DNA from: Nocardiopsis sp. NRRL B-16309
GTDB lineage: Bacteria; Actinomycetota; Actinomycetes; Streptosporangiales; Streptosporangiaceae
Direction: 5' to 3'
DNA length: 64,000 nt
NCBI RefSeq assembly: GCF_001279585.1
Contig: NZ_LGEC01000049.1
Span: 1 to 64,000, forward strand
Part shown: piece after piece, positions 23,063 to 30,696 of the stretch
Layout of the letters: each line of letters opens with the position of its first letter
Numbering within the stretch: position 1 is the first letter of the stretch
The notes under the pieces: generated by a model
What the model was told of the DNA's origin: nothing
The model's input: the letters and a program-made list of their open reading frames with translations, nothing else
Databases searched by the model: none
Translations under genes and position numbers: made by a program

Positions 23063-23443
23063 ATGACGGAAGAGCAAGCGCGGCAGTTTGGAGAATATAT
23101 CAAGCGGCTGCGCGAGGCCAAGCAATGGGGCGTGCGCGAGCTGGCGCGAAGCAGCGGGGTGAGCCCGGCGCTGATCAGCTTGCTTGAGAAGGGTTACCAG
23201 CGTCCGAAGGTTGACACGCTGAAGGCCCTGGCCGGTGCGCTGGATGTTCCTTTTGCCGAAATGATGCATCACTCTGGCTACGAACGTGAATGCGGGAAGC
23301 CGTGCATCGGGGTTCACCTACGCTTGTGCTATAGCCATATACCCGAGGAGACCATCCAGGAGGTCGAGGAGTTTGCCAACCAGGCCATAGCCAATACAAA
23401 ACACAAACAGGATCGAAAAGTATCTACAGAAGAACAATATTAA
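23063..23443 (+). CDS. XRE regulator of the integration module
   Basis: 126 residues. XRE helix-turn-helix at 8-65 (FGEYIKRLREAKQWGVRELA, SPALISLLEKGYQRPK, LKALAGALDVPF), then a short C-terminal part with three Cys (ECGKPC, LRLC) and a charged tail. It precedes excisionase and tyrosine integrase, so it is likely the switch of excision. Upstream 120 bases are AT-rich with TAGGAAT as a possible -10. Confidence 0.85.
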   Translation: MTEEQARQFGEYIKRLREAKQWGVRELARSSGVSPALISLLEKGYQRPKVDTLKALAGALDVPFAEMMHHSGYERECGKPCIGVHLRLCYSHIPEETIQEVEEFANQAIANTKHKQDRKVSTEEQY

Positions 23444-23465
23444 GGGTGGAAGGAAGGAGTTTTTT

Positions 23466-23693
23466 ATGAACAAGGAACCATTATCTCAGGAACCACTACT
23501 ACTCACTATTGAGGACGTGCGCACAGCACTCCAGATAAGCCGGTGGCAGGTGTATCGAATGATTAATCAGAAACAGCTCAAAACCGTGACTATCGGGCGA
23601 CGACGACTTGTCGCACAAGAGGACTTGAAAGCACTCGTTGAAGAGCTACGCAGACAGGAGGACAGCAATTATGGGCAGACGCGCCAACGGTGA
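23466..23693 (+). CDS. xis: Excisionase (MerR-like helix-turn-helix)
   Basis: 75 residues: LLTIEDVRTALQISRWQVYR, MINQKQLKTVTIGRRRLVAQ and EDLKALVEELRRQ form the small winged-helix of excisionases. A GGAAGGAG site precedes the ATG. It overlaps the integrase start by 23 bases, the usual xis-int coupling. It would direct the tyrosine integrase toward excision. Confidence 0.88.
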   Translation: MNKEPLSQEPLLLTIEDVRTALQISRWQVYRMINQKQLKTVTIGRRRLVAQEDLKALVEELRRQEDSNYGQTRQR

Positions 23694-25101
23694 AGGCACC
23701 ATATACCAGAGGGTAGATGGACGTTACGAAGCTGCCATCATGTTGCCAACCTCTAGCGGCACGCGAAAGCGCTTCCGTGTATACGGAAAGACTCGGCAAG
23801 AAGCGCACAAGAAACTGACGAGGATAGTTGAGGAAGTTCGCCGGGGGATCCTTCCGCCCGAGCAGGCTTGGAAGGTCGGCGAGTACCTTGACTTCTGGCT
23901 CGAACGAGAAAAACGCCGTCCACTTACCCGAAAGCGACATGAGACGATAGCACGCCTCTACATCAAACCTGGCCTTGGACGCCACCGACTTGACGGCTTG
24001 TCAGTGCGGATCGTGCAGAACTTTCTCGATGACCTCCTTGCTGGCGGAAAATCGGTTGCCACAATCCACCAGGTACGCAAGGTGTTGAGCGCCGCTCTGA
24101 CCTACGCCATGCGCCAGGAGATGATCATGCGGAACGTGGCCCGCTTGGTTGAACTGCCACGGTACAAGCCAAAAGAGGCACAACACTGGACTCCCGATGA
24201 AATAGTTCGGTTCCTCAAGGCAGCCGAATCTGATTCGCTCTACCCAGTCTTCACACTACTCACGCTCTACGGACTGCGGCGTGGCGAAGTACTCGGAATC
24301 CGATGGCGTGATGTGGATTTCGACCATGGCGTCCTACACATCCGGCAGCAAGTACAACGGATAAACGGCAAGCTTGAGCAAGTTGAACTCAAGACGGATT
24401 CGAGCAAACGTGATGAGCCGTTGCTGGAAAAAGCGCGAGACATACTTCTCGATCAGCGCAGGATTCAGGAGGAAGCTAAAGCTGAAGCCGGTAGCGACTG
24501 GCAGGGCTCCGGCGGTGATGATGAGTTGGTCTTTACGACCCGCACCGGACGCCCTCTCGAGGCGCGCAATCTCGAGCGCTCGTTTATGCGGATCTGTAAG
24601 CAGCACGGCCTGCGGCGCATTACAGTACATGGCTTGCGACACAGCAATGCCACAACCCAGAAAGGTTTGCAAGTCCACTCGCGTGACATCCAGGCAATCC
24701 TCGGACACGGCGATGTTCGCACGACAGGCATCTACGAACATGTTGATCTTGCTAGCAAGAGAAATGCCCTACGAAAAGTTGAAGCGCGTTTGTTCGCAGC
24801 AGCAGCCAACAGAGGCCGCAGCCGTCAAAATTACCGTCAAACCACATCCGCAAGTGGTTCGAACATTTCAAAATCTCAAGAAAGGAAAGCACCCACCCCT
24901 GATGGGTTGGGTGCTTTCCTTGGTAGCAGCGACAGGGATCGAACCTGTGACCTTAGGCTTATGAGCACGATCGAGGCCACCTTGGAAGAGCGCCTGACCT
25001 CTGTAAAACAGGCCATGCAACGACGCACACGCATCTGGCTACTCGGCTGCATTACCGTCAGTATTTGCCGTCAGCAGAACCCCCAAACACCAGCACATTG
25101 A
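23671..25101 (+). CDS. int: Tyrosine integrase
   Basis: 476 residues from the ATG at 23671. N-terminal arm-binding part MGRRANGEGTIYQRVDGRYE, core-binding region (VGEYLDFWLEREK ... VRIVQNFLDDLL), and the catalytic set: Arg in TLYGLRRGEVLGIRW (about 201), HGLRHSNAT (about 321-324), ILGHGD and the nucleophile in GIYEHVD (about 354). After residue 390 the frame runs on through the candidate attP core, giving a tail (SSDRDRTCDL) that is simply translated tRNA sequence, so the last 90 residues are probably not functional design. The gene lies beside its attP, as in pSAM2-like elements. Confidence 0.92.
   Translation: MGRRANGEGTIYQRVDGRYEAAIMLPTSSGTRKRFRVYGKTRQEAHKKLTRIVEEVRRGILPPEQAWKVGEYLDFWLEREKRRPLTRKRHETIARLYIKPGLGRHRLDGLSVRIVQNFLDDLLAGGKSVATIHQVRKVLSAALTYAMRQEMIMRNVARLVELPRYKPKEAQHWTPDEIVRFLKAAESDSLYPVFTLLTLYGLRRGEVLGIRWRDVDFDHGVLHIRQQVQRINGKLEQVELKTDSSKRDEPLLEKARDILLDQRRIQEEAKAEAGSDWQGSGGDDELVFTTRTGRPLEARNLERSFMRICKQHGLRRITVHGLRHSNATTQKGLQVHSRDIQAILGHGDVRTTGIYEHVDLASKRNALRKVEARLFAAAANRGRSRQNYRQTTSASGSNISKSQERKAPTPDGLGAFLGSSDRDRTCDLRLMSTIEATLEERLTSVKQAMQRRTRIWLLGCITVSICRQQNPQTPAH
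24822..25073 (+). other. attP: Candidate attP: tRNA-Met 3' half flanked by arm-type repeats
   Basis: The core at 24921-24966 is, on the minus strand, the 3' half of an elongator tRNA-Met gene from the anticodon loop (CTCATAAGCC) through the T arm (GGTTCGATCC) to CTACCA. The 5' half is missing. On the left, CCGTCA occurs at 24822-24827 and 24834-24839; on the right, at 25055-25060 and 25068-25073, with ATTACCGTCA shared by both sides. Core plus paired arm repeats on both sides is the plan of an unjoined attP. If the element were inserted here by this integrase, the two arms would lie at opposite ends. Confidence 0.65.
24883..24920 (-). terminator. Terminator after the tRNA-Met 3' end
   Basis: Perfect 13-base arms (24883-24895 and 24908-24920) and a 12-base loop. 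On the minus strand it comes directly after the tRNA-Met 3' end, so after integration into tRNA-Met it would terminate that tRNA transcript. On the plus strand it lies inside the integrase reading frame. Confidence 0.7.
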
Positions 25102-25146
25102 CACGAGGCCTAAACCTTCATCCCACAGCTTGCGTTAAGGAGCGCA

Positions 25147-26940
25147 GTGACTTCCCTCGATGAAACCCCGGACATCAGCCTGCCACCGTTGCCGCTCTCG
25201 GGTGTGGACGAAGCCGTCCTCTACCTCCGGGTGTCGGATAAGAAGCAGATGAATACCGATGCCGACTACGACCCCGAGGGCAACTCGATCCCCACCCAAC
25301 GCCGCTTCACCAACACCAAGGCGGGCGACCTCGGCGTGCAGGTGATAAGGGAGTACGTCGAGCCGGGGCGTTCGGCCACCAGCACCGCCAAGCGCCCCGA
25401 GTTCCAGCGCATGATGCGCGAGGTCAAGAACTTCAAGCGCCAGGGTCGCCCGATCAAGTACGTCATCGTCTACACGATGAGCCGTGTCTTCCGGAACGCC
25501 TTGGAGGAGCTGACTACCAAGGCCCAGCTCGCACAGCTCGACATCACCCTCATCTCAGCCAAGGAGAACTTCGGCGAGGGGTACATGGGCGAGGCAATGC
25601 AAGCCATCATGGCCGTGTTCAACCAACTCCAGGTGCAGATCAGCGGCGACGACATCAGCACCAAGATGGAGAACAAGGCGCGCAACGGCGGCACCCCCGG
25701 CAAGGCACCGCTTGGCTACCTCAACACACGTGCTCTCATCGACGGGCGCGAGGTGCGCGTCGTGCGCCTCGACCCCGAGCGCGCTCCGCTCATCCGCCTG
25801 GCCTTCGAGCTGTACGCCACCAACGACTACACGTTGGCCGATCTGCAAGACGAGCTGTACGACCGAGGGTTGCGCACGCGCGCCACGCAGCGGTTCCCCT
25901 CACAGGCGGTGTCGATCAGCAAGCTGTCGCGGATACTGCGCGACCGCTACTACATCGGCTACGTCACCTACAAGGGCGAGGAGTACGCCGGGCGGCATGA
26001 GCCGCTGGTGGACGTGGAGCTGTTCGATCGGGTGCAGGCCATCGCGGATAGCCGCTCGGCCGCCGAGGAGCGGCGGCGCAAGCACCACCACTACCTCAAG
26101 GGCTCGCTCCTGTGCGGTGACTGCCGCCGCACCCGCGGGGTAGACAGCCGCATGATCATCCAGAAGTCCACCAACCGGCACGGCACCGAGTACACCTACT
26201 TCTTCTGTATCGCCAACCAGACCAGCCGCTGCCACACGCCGCACGTCAATGTGGCGCGGTTGGAGGAGGCGGTCGAAGCCCACTACGCCACCGTGGGATT
26301 CACGCCCGCCTTCATCGAGGAAGTACGCGGCCACCTGGAGCAGTCAATCGCCGAGCAGCAAGAGGCAACGCGCCTGCTGCATGACCAGCTCCGCAAACAG
26401 CTCCAAGAGGTGGACGTCGCCGAGGACAACCTGCTCGCCCTGGCCGGCGACGCGGAGATCAACCGCGACAAGGTGCGCGAGCAGTTGCGCAACCTCCAGG
26501 CGCGACGTCGCCGCCTGAACTCGCGTCTGGAGCACACCGAGGAAGACCTCTCCGGGGCTGCACGCCTGGTCGAGGTCGCCTTGCGCCTCCTGGAAAACCC
26601 CCGAGCGCTCTACCTTCGCTGTGACGAGGAACAGCGACGGATGCTCAACCAGGCGATCTTCCACGCGCTGTACGTCGAGGAGGACAAGGTCACCGGCCAG
26701 GACCTCAAGCCGCCCTTCGATGGGCTGCACGCCCTCCAGGATGGCCGCACACGCCTCGTCACCACAGAGGGCACCGACACACCCCCAAGCAGCTCGGAAG
26801 CCCCCTCCGATGGCGGAGAGGGCTTCCTAGCGCTGTCCTCGGTGGACGAGCTTCTCGAATCCCTTGCATTGGGTAAGGGTTCTAGTAAGCCGTCCAAGGT
26901 GGGCGCGAAGGGACTCGAACCCCTGACCTATTGCTTGTAA
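25147..26940 (+). CDS. Large serine integrase
   Basis: 597 residues from a GTG with AAGGAG upstream. Resolvase domain with catalytic Ser30 in AVLYLRVSDKKQ, the EYVEPGRSAT and KRPEFQRMM region and YTMSRVFRNALEEL; recombinase domain near 190-300 (ARNGGTPGKAPLGYLNTRAL); zinc ribbon (LLCGDCRRTR ... FFCIANQTSRC); coiled coil near 390-470. The C terminus (KGLEPLTYCL) is translated from the tRNA-Val gene, showing that the gene abuts its attachment site. It is likely the enzyme that put the island in its present place. It lies 45 bases after the tyrosine integrase gene. Confidence 0.92.
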   Translation: MTSLDETPDISLPPLPLSGVDEAVLYLRVSDKKQMNTDADYDPEGNSIPTQRRFTNTKAGDLGVQVIREYVEPGRSATSTAKRPEFQRMMREVKNFKRQGRPIKYVIVYTMSRVFRNALEELTTKAQLAQLDITLISAKENFGEGYMGEAMQAIMAVFNQLQVQISGDDISTKMENKARNGGTPGKAPLGYLNTRALIDGREVRVVRLDPERAPLIRLAFELYATNDYTLADLQDELYDRGLRTRATQRFPSQAVSISKLSRILRDRYYIGYVTYKGEEYAGRHEPLVDVELFDRVQAIADSRSAAEERRRKHHHYLKGSLLCGDCRRTRGVDSRMIIQKSTNRHGTEYTYFFCIANQTSRCHTPHVNVARLEEAVEAHYATVGFTPAFIEEVRGHLEQSIAEQQEATRLLHDQLRKQLQEVDVAEDNLLALAGDAEINRDKVREQLRNLQARRRRLNSRLEHTEEDLSGAARLVEVALRLLENPRALYLRCDEEQRRMLNQAIFHALYVEEDKVTGQDLKPPFDGLHALQDGRTRLVTTEGTDTPPSSSEAPSDGGEGFLALSSVDELLESLALGKGSSKPSKVGAKGLEPLTYCL

Positions 26941-26973
26941 GGCAATTGCTCTAACCAGCTGAGCTACGCGCCC
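26900..26973 (-). tRNA. tRNA-Val (anticodon TAC)
   Basis: A complete cloverleaf on the minus strand: acceptor GGGCGCG/CGCGCCC, D arm GCTC...GAGC, anticodon arm ATTGC-CTTACAA-GCAAT with TAC at positions 34-36, variable AGGTC, T arm AGGGG-TTCGAGT-CCCTT, discriminator A. CCA is not fully encoded (CCT). The 3' end is the island boundary and is read as the last codons of the serine integrase. Confidence 0.95.
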
Positions 26974-27490
26974 CTGTGTCGCGGATGATCATACCGTCTC
27001 GTGGCGGTCGGCGCGTCCCCGTTTCCCGCGCCAGGCTCCGGGCCTGGGCGAGGTACTCGCGCACGTCGCGCGGCTCGGCCGGGCCGGTGAGCACGCTCCA
27101 GCGCACGGTGCCGGCCGGGTCGACCAGGAAGGTGCCGCGGCGGGCGACGCCGCGGTCGGCGTCGAACACCCCGTAGGCGTCGGCCACACGGCCGTGCGGC
27201 CAGAAGTCCGACAGCAGCCGGAACGGGAAGTCCTCGGCGTCGGACCAGGTCCGCAGGGCGAAGACCGAGTCAACCGACACCGCCAGGACAGTGGTGCCCA
27301 GGGCGGCGAACTCCGCGTGGTGCGCTCGCAGGTCGGCCAGCTCGCCCGAGCAGACGCCGGAGAAGGCCAGCGGGTAGAACACGAGCAGCACGGGGCCGCC
27401 GCGCAGCTCCGAGAGGACGGTGGGGCTTCCGTGTTGGTCGCGCAGGGAGAAGTCGGGCGCGGTCGCGCCCTCGGGGATCGGGTGGGTCAT
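26951..27490 (-). CDS. 1-Cys peroxiredoxin (AhpE-like)
   Basis: 179 residues. APDFSLRDQHGSPTVLSELR and the peroxidatic Cys47 in FYPLAFSGVCSGEL place it in the AhpE branch of peroxiredoxins, which reduce peroxides with one catalytic Cys; no second Cys is present. LRTWSDAEDFPFRLLSDFWP and GVARRGTFLVDPAG complete the fold. The C terminus (RDGMIIRDTGARSSAG) extends over the tRNA-Val promoter and 23 bases into the tRNA gene. This and the DUF3052 gene upstream are core genes next to the integration site. Confidence 0.88.
   Translation of the reverse strand: MTHPIPEGATAPDFSLRDQHGSPTVLSELRGGPVLLVFYPLAFSGVCSGELADLRAHHAEFAALGTTVLAVSVDSVFALRTWSDAEDFPFRLLSDFWPHGRVADAYGVFDADRGVARRGTFLVDPAGTVRWSVLTGPAEPRDVREYLAQARSLARETGTRRPPRDGMIIRDTGARSSAG
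26988..26993 (-). promoter_or_regulatory. -10 box of tRNA-Val
   Basis: TATGAT on the minus strand, 14 bases before the tRNA 5' end. It lies inside the last codons of the peroxiredoxin gene. No clear -35 box. Confidence 0.5.
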
Positions 27491-27608
27491 GCTCGGTCCG
27501 TGTTCGTCGGGGCACGGCGGCCGCCGGTCTGCGGACGCCCCTCAGCGCCGCGCGTCCCGTGGTCGGACGCGCGGCACCGGATGCCTCACCCTGTGCGGGT
27601 GGTGCCCG

Positions 27609-28034
27609 TCACCGCTTGGGAACGACCAGGCGCGTGCCTGACCACTCCGATCCGATGCTCACAGCGCTGGTCTGCGACAGACCCGACGTGTTGGCCGCCT
27701 CGGCGACGTCGCTGGGGGACACGTGCAGCTCACGTCCCGCCTTCGGGGTCAGCACCAGGATGGTGCCCCCGTCGGCGATGAGCGTCACGGTGTCCATCAG
27801 CGCGTCGGCCAGGTCCTCCTCCTCGTCCGACCGCCACCACAGCAGTGCCGCGTCGACGTCACCGTCGAAGTCCTCGTCGACCAGCGCCTCGCCCGTGAGT
27901 TCGGCGATGGATGCGCGCAGTCCCTCGTCGACGTCGTCGTCGAAGCCGAATTCCTGCACCACCTGACCCGGCTTGAATCCGAGTCGGTCAGCCAAGCCGC
28001 GTTCGCTTTGTGCCTGGCCCGCGGTCGCGCTCAC
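27609..28034 (-). CDS. DUF3052 protein
   Basis: 141 residues: GLADRLGFKPGQVVQEFGFD, then an acidic middle (LLWWRSDEEEDLADALMD), VLTPKAGRELHVSPSDVAEA and SGTRLVVPKR. This matches the DUF3052 family of actinobacteria, often encoded near the pyruvate dehydrogenase E1 gene and an AhpE-type peroxiredoxin. Function is not established. High-GC core gene. Confidence 0.85.
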   Translation of the reverse strand: MSATAGQAQSERGLADRLGFKPGQVVQEFGFDDDVDEGLRASIAELTGEALVDEDFDGDVDAALLWWRSDEEEDLADALMDTVTLIADGGTILVLTPKAGRELHVSPSDVAEAANTSGLSQTSAVSIGSEWSGTRLVVPKR

Positions 28035-28177
28035 GAAAGTTCTCCTCCACAGATGGTTTTTCTCAATCTTGCCTGCACGAAGCAGTTGTCACAACGATGC
28101 CGGGCCCTCGCGGTACCCGTCGCACGTGTTCTTCACCATCGCTGATGGCCTAGTTCACACGCTACTGGCATGTTCCG

Positions 28178-28597
28178 TCAACGCGCTGCCGATGACGACA
28201 GGTATGACAGCCGTACCCTGCGCTCGGGGTTGTCCACGTTCAGATCGACCACGGCGATGGACTGCCATGTTCCCAGTTCGAGCTTTCCGTCCAGGACGGG
28301 AACGGTGGTCTGCGGGGCGACGAAGGCCGGCATCACGTGCGACCGGCCGTGTCCCCTGGATCCGTGCTGGTGGCGCCAGCGGTCGTCCGCCGGCAGCAGG
28401 TCGTCCAGGGAGGCGAGCAGGTCGTCGTCCGACCCCGCCCCGAGTTCGATGATCGCCACGCCCGCGGTCGCGTGCGGGACGAACACGTTGAGGAGTCCGT
28501 CTCCTCCGGACTCGGAGACGAAGTCGCCGCACTCACGCGTGATGTCGGTGATGCTCTCCGATCCGCCGGTGTGCAGCTCAAGGATCTGTGTCCGCAT
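28178..28597 (-). CDS. YjbQ/UPF0047 family protein
   Basis: 139 residues from the ATG at 28597 with GAAGGTGG upstream. Family marks: GLLNVFVPHATAGVAIIELG, DRWRHQHGSRGHGRSHVMPA and LGTWQSIAVVDLN, giving the conserved His residues. Members are small beta proteins, some with thiamine-phosphate synthase activity in vitro. The reading frame extends further upstream but without a better start. It lies divergent to the PhoD gene. Confidence 0.88.
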   Translation of the reverse strand: MRTQILELHTGGSESITDITRECGDFVSESGGDGLLNVFVPHATAGVAIIELGAGSDDDLLASLDDLLPADDRWRHQHGSRGHGRSHVMPAFVAPQTTVPVLDGKLELGTWQSIAVVDLNVDNPERRVRLSYLSSSAAR

Positions 28598-28724
28598 AGC
28601 GCCACCTTCGCGCAGCCGGGGCGCTCGTGCAACCATGCGGGTCCGCGATCGGATGGCGGAGTGCGCCCACAGGGGCCATACTCGACCCCGACAGCCGTGA
28701 ACCCGGACGAAAGGAGGGGAAACG

Positions 28725-30383
28725 GTGACCGTGTCGTTACGTTTGGGCCCCCTGCTCCGGCACGTGGGTGAGACCACCGCGACGGTGTGGGTGGAGACCG
28801 ATGCTCCGTGCCACGTGCGGATCCGCGTCGACGGGGAGGTCACGGCGACGGCCGCGACCTTCACCGTGCACGGCCACCACTACGCCGTGTGCGAAATCGA
28901 GGGCCTGCCGTCCGGATCCGCCCTCCCCTACGAGGTCTACCTGGACGACGACCGGGTCTGGCCGGAGCCGCACAGCGCCTTCCCTCCCAGTGTCGTGCGC
29001 ACGGTCGATCCCCAGGCGCCCACACACCTGCTGTACGGCTCCTGCCGCACGCCCACCGGCGACGCACCGGAGGGCGTGGTCCGGTACGGCCCCGACATGC
29101 TCCGCGCGACCGCGCGGCGCCTGGTCGGCGAGCCGGTCGAGGGCAACCTGCTGCTCCTTCTCATCGGCGACCAGGTCTACGCCGACGAGATCCAGGAACC
29201 CATGCGCGCTTTCCTCGCCCGGACGAGGAGCGCGGCCCCCGACGACGGGGCGCCCGCCGACGAGGTCGTCCACTACGACGAGTACGCCGAGCTGTACCGG
29301 CAGGCCTGGATCGACCCGCAGGTGCGCTGGCTGCTGTCCACGGTGCCCACGCTGATGGTGTTCGACGACCACGACGTGCGCGACGACTGGAACACCTCGG
29401 CCGCCTGGCGCGGCGCCATGGACGAGCGGCCGTGGTGGCGGGCCCGGGTGACCAACGGACTGGGCGCCTACTGGGTGTACCAGCACGTGGGCAATCTCTC
29501 TCCCGCACGTCGCGAGAAGGACCCCCTCTGGGCGCGCGTGCGCGAGGCGCGCGGCGACGCCGCGGAGGCGGTCGACGACCTCGCCCGGCGCGCGCACGAC
29601 GATCCCTCCTCCTACCGCTGGAGCCACCAGCACGACGTGGGGCCGGTACGGATCCTCATGGCCGACACCCGCTGCGCCCGAGCCCTGGACGAGGAGGCGC
29701 CCGCAAGCGGCTCACGCTCGATCCTGGGGGCGGAGGGGCACGAGTGGCTCGACGAGCGGCTCACCGGCGGGCCCGACCACGTGGTCGTGGCCTCCACCGT
29801 GCCCGTCCTGCTGCCCCCGGCGGTGCAGTACCTGGAGGCCTGGAACGAGGCCGTGTGCGCCGGTGCGTGGGGACAGGCCGCGCGGGGCCCGGCCGAACGG
29901 CTGCGCCAGGCGCTCGACCTGGAGCACTGGGGCGCCTTCCAGTACTCGCTGCGCCGCCTGGCCGCGGGCGTCGGGGAACTGGCCCGAGGGGAACGCGGAC
30001 CGGCCCCCGCCACGGTGTTACTGCTCAGCGGGGACGTGCACTTCTCCTACCTGGCACGGGTCCGGGGCCTGGGCGGGGCGGAGGGCGCGACCCGCGTGAC
30101 CCAGCTGGTGTCCTCTCCGCTGTGCAACCAGCTGCCGGTCAAGCTGCGCCGGATGGCGCGGCTGTCCATCAGCCGGCCGTTCCACCTGGCGGGCCGGATC
30201 CTGAGCGGACTGGCCCGGGTACCCCGGAGCGGCCTGCGCTGGAGCCTGGAGGGGCGGCCCTACTTCGGGAACACGATCGGCGAGGTGTCCTTCGACGGGC
30301 GCGCGGCCGAGGCGGTCTGGTACCACCACCCCGACGGCGGCCCGGACGCCCTGCCCAGGGTGCAGACCCGCATCGCGGTCTGA
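28725..30383 (+). CDS. PhoD-family metallophosphatase
   Basis: 552 residues from a GTG with AAGGAGGGG upstream. An N-terminal beta domain (1-100) is followed by the metallophosphatase core: LLYGSCRTPTGD, LLLIGDQVYADE, LMVFDDHDVRDDWN and LLLSGDVHFSYLARV carry the metal ligands. No signal peptide is visible, unlike typical exported PhoD, so it may act inside the cell. Phosphoester substrate unknown. A spacer with a 39-base tandem repeat follows. Confidence 0.88.
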   Translation: MTVSLRLGPLLRHVGETTATVWVETDAPCHVRIRVDGEVTATAATFTVHGHHYAVCEIEGLPSGSALPYEVYLDDDRVWPEPHSAFPPSVVRTVDPQAPTHLLYGSCRTPTGDAPEGVVRYGPDMLRATARRLVGEPVEGNLLLLLIGDQVYADEIQEPMRAFLARTRSAAPDDGAPADEVVHYDEYAELYRQAWIDPQVRWLLSTVPTLMVFDDHDVRDDWNTSAAWRGAMDERPWWRARVTNGLGAYWVYQHVGNLSPARREKDPLWARVREARGDAAEAVDDLARRAHDDPSSYRWSHQHDVGPVRILMADTRCARALDEEAPASGSRSILGAEGHEWLDERLTGGPDHVVVASTVPVLLPPAVQYLEAWNEAVCAGAWGQAARGPAERLRQALDLEHWGAFQYSLRRLAAGVGELARGERGPAPATVLLLSGDVHFSYLARVRGLGGAEGATRVTQLVSSPLCNQLPVKLRRMARLSISRPFHLAGRILSGLARVPRSGLRWSLEGRPYFGNTIGEVSFDGRAAEAVWYHHPDGGPDALPRVQTRIAV

Positions 30384-30696
30384 ACCGCGGATCCGGCCGA
30401 CCGGACCGCACGCCCGGGGTGGGGTACGGCCGGATTCTGGCTGGATTCCGGCGCACCACGCGGAACGAGGGACGCGTCCGGATACCGGCCCGTCCGCACC
30501 GCACGTGGAACGAGGAGCACCACCGGATCCGGCCGAACCGCACGGCGCCGGACGACCGCGGGCGGGCCCGGCGCCCGCACGCGGTCGCGGCACAGCGGGA
30601 GGCGGCGCGAGGGAACGCCCGCGCGGCGACACAGCGGGAGGCGGCGCGAGGGAACGCCCGCGCGGCGGCCCGGCGGCACCGGCCTCGCCGCGACCC
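30384..30696. other. Non-coding stretch with a tandem repeat
   Basis: Between the PhoD gene and a convergent membrane-protein gene. No gene seen; it holds a two-copy 39-base repeat (30591-30668) and is extremely GC-rich. Confidence 0.5.
30591..30668. repeat. 39-base tandem repeat, two copies
   Basis: Copy 1 at 30591-30629 and copy 2 at 30630-30668 differ only at the last base. Both begin CACAGCGGGAGGCGGCGCGA. Non-coding. Confidence 0.85.

Larger units (their letters stand above)
637..26973. mobile_element. Integrated mobile island with two integrase modules
   Basis: The right boundary is the 3' end of tRNA-Val (26900-26973), into which a large serine integrase gene runs. Within are excisionase, tyrosine integrase, a candidate attP, a TraD/VirD4-like ATPase, a replication-relaxation protein, MT-A70 methylase, XRE regulators and several likely defence operons. 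Base composition alternates between high GC (backbone) and clearly lower GC (1.1-5.3, 6.8-7.4, 10.7-14.4 kb), as expected for cargo of different origin. The left boundary is not resolved; no repeat of the tRNA-Val end was found near 0.4-1.1 kb. The gene set resembles actinomycete integrative and conjugative elements, but no pSAM2-type Rep was seen. Confidence 0.75.

Noticed and set aside
24921..24966. A functional tRNA-Met gene
   Set aside because: Only the 3' half from the anticodon loop is present; the D arm and 5' acceptor strand are missing, so it is an attachment core.
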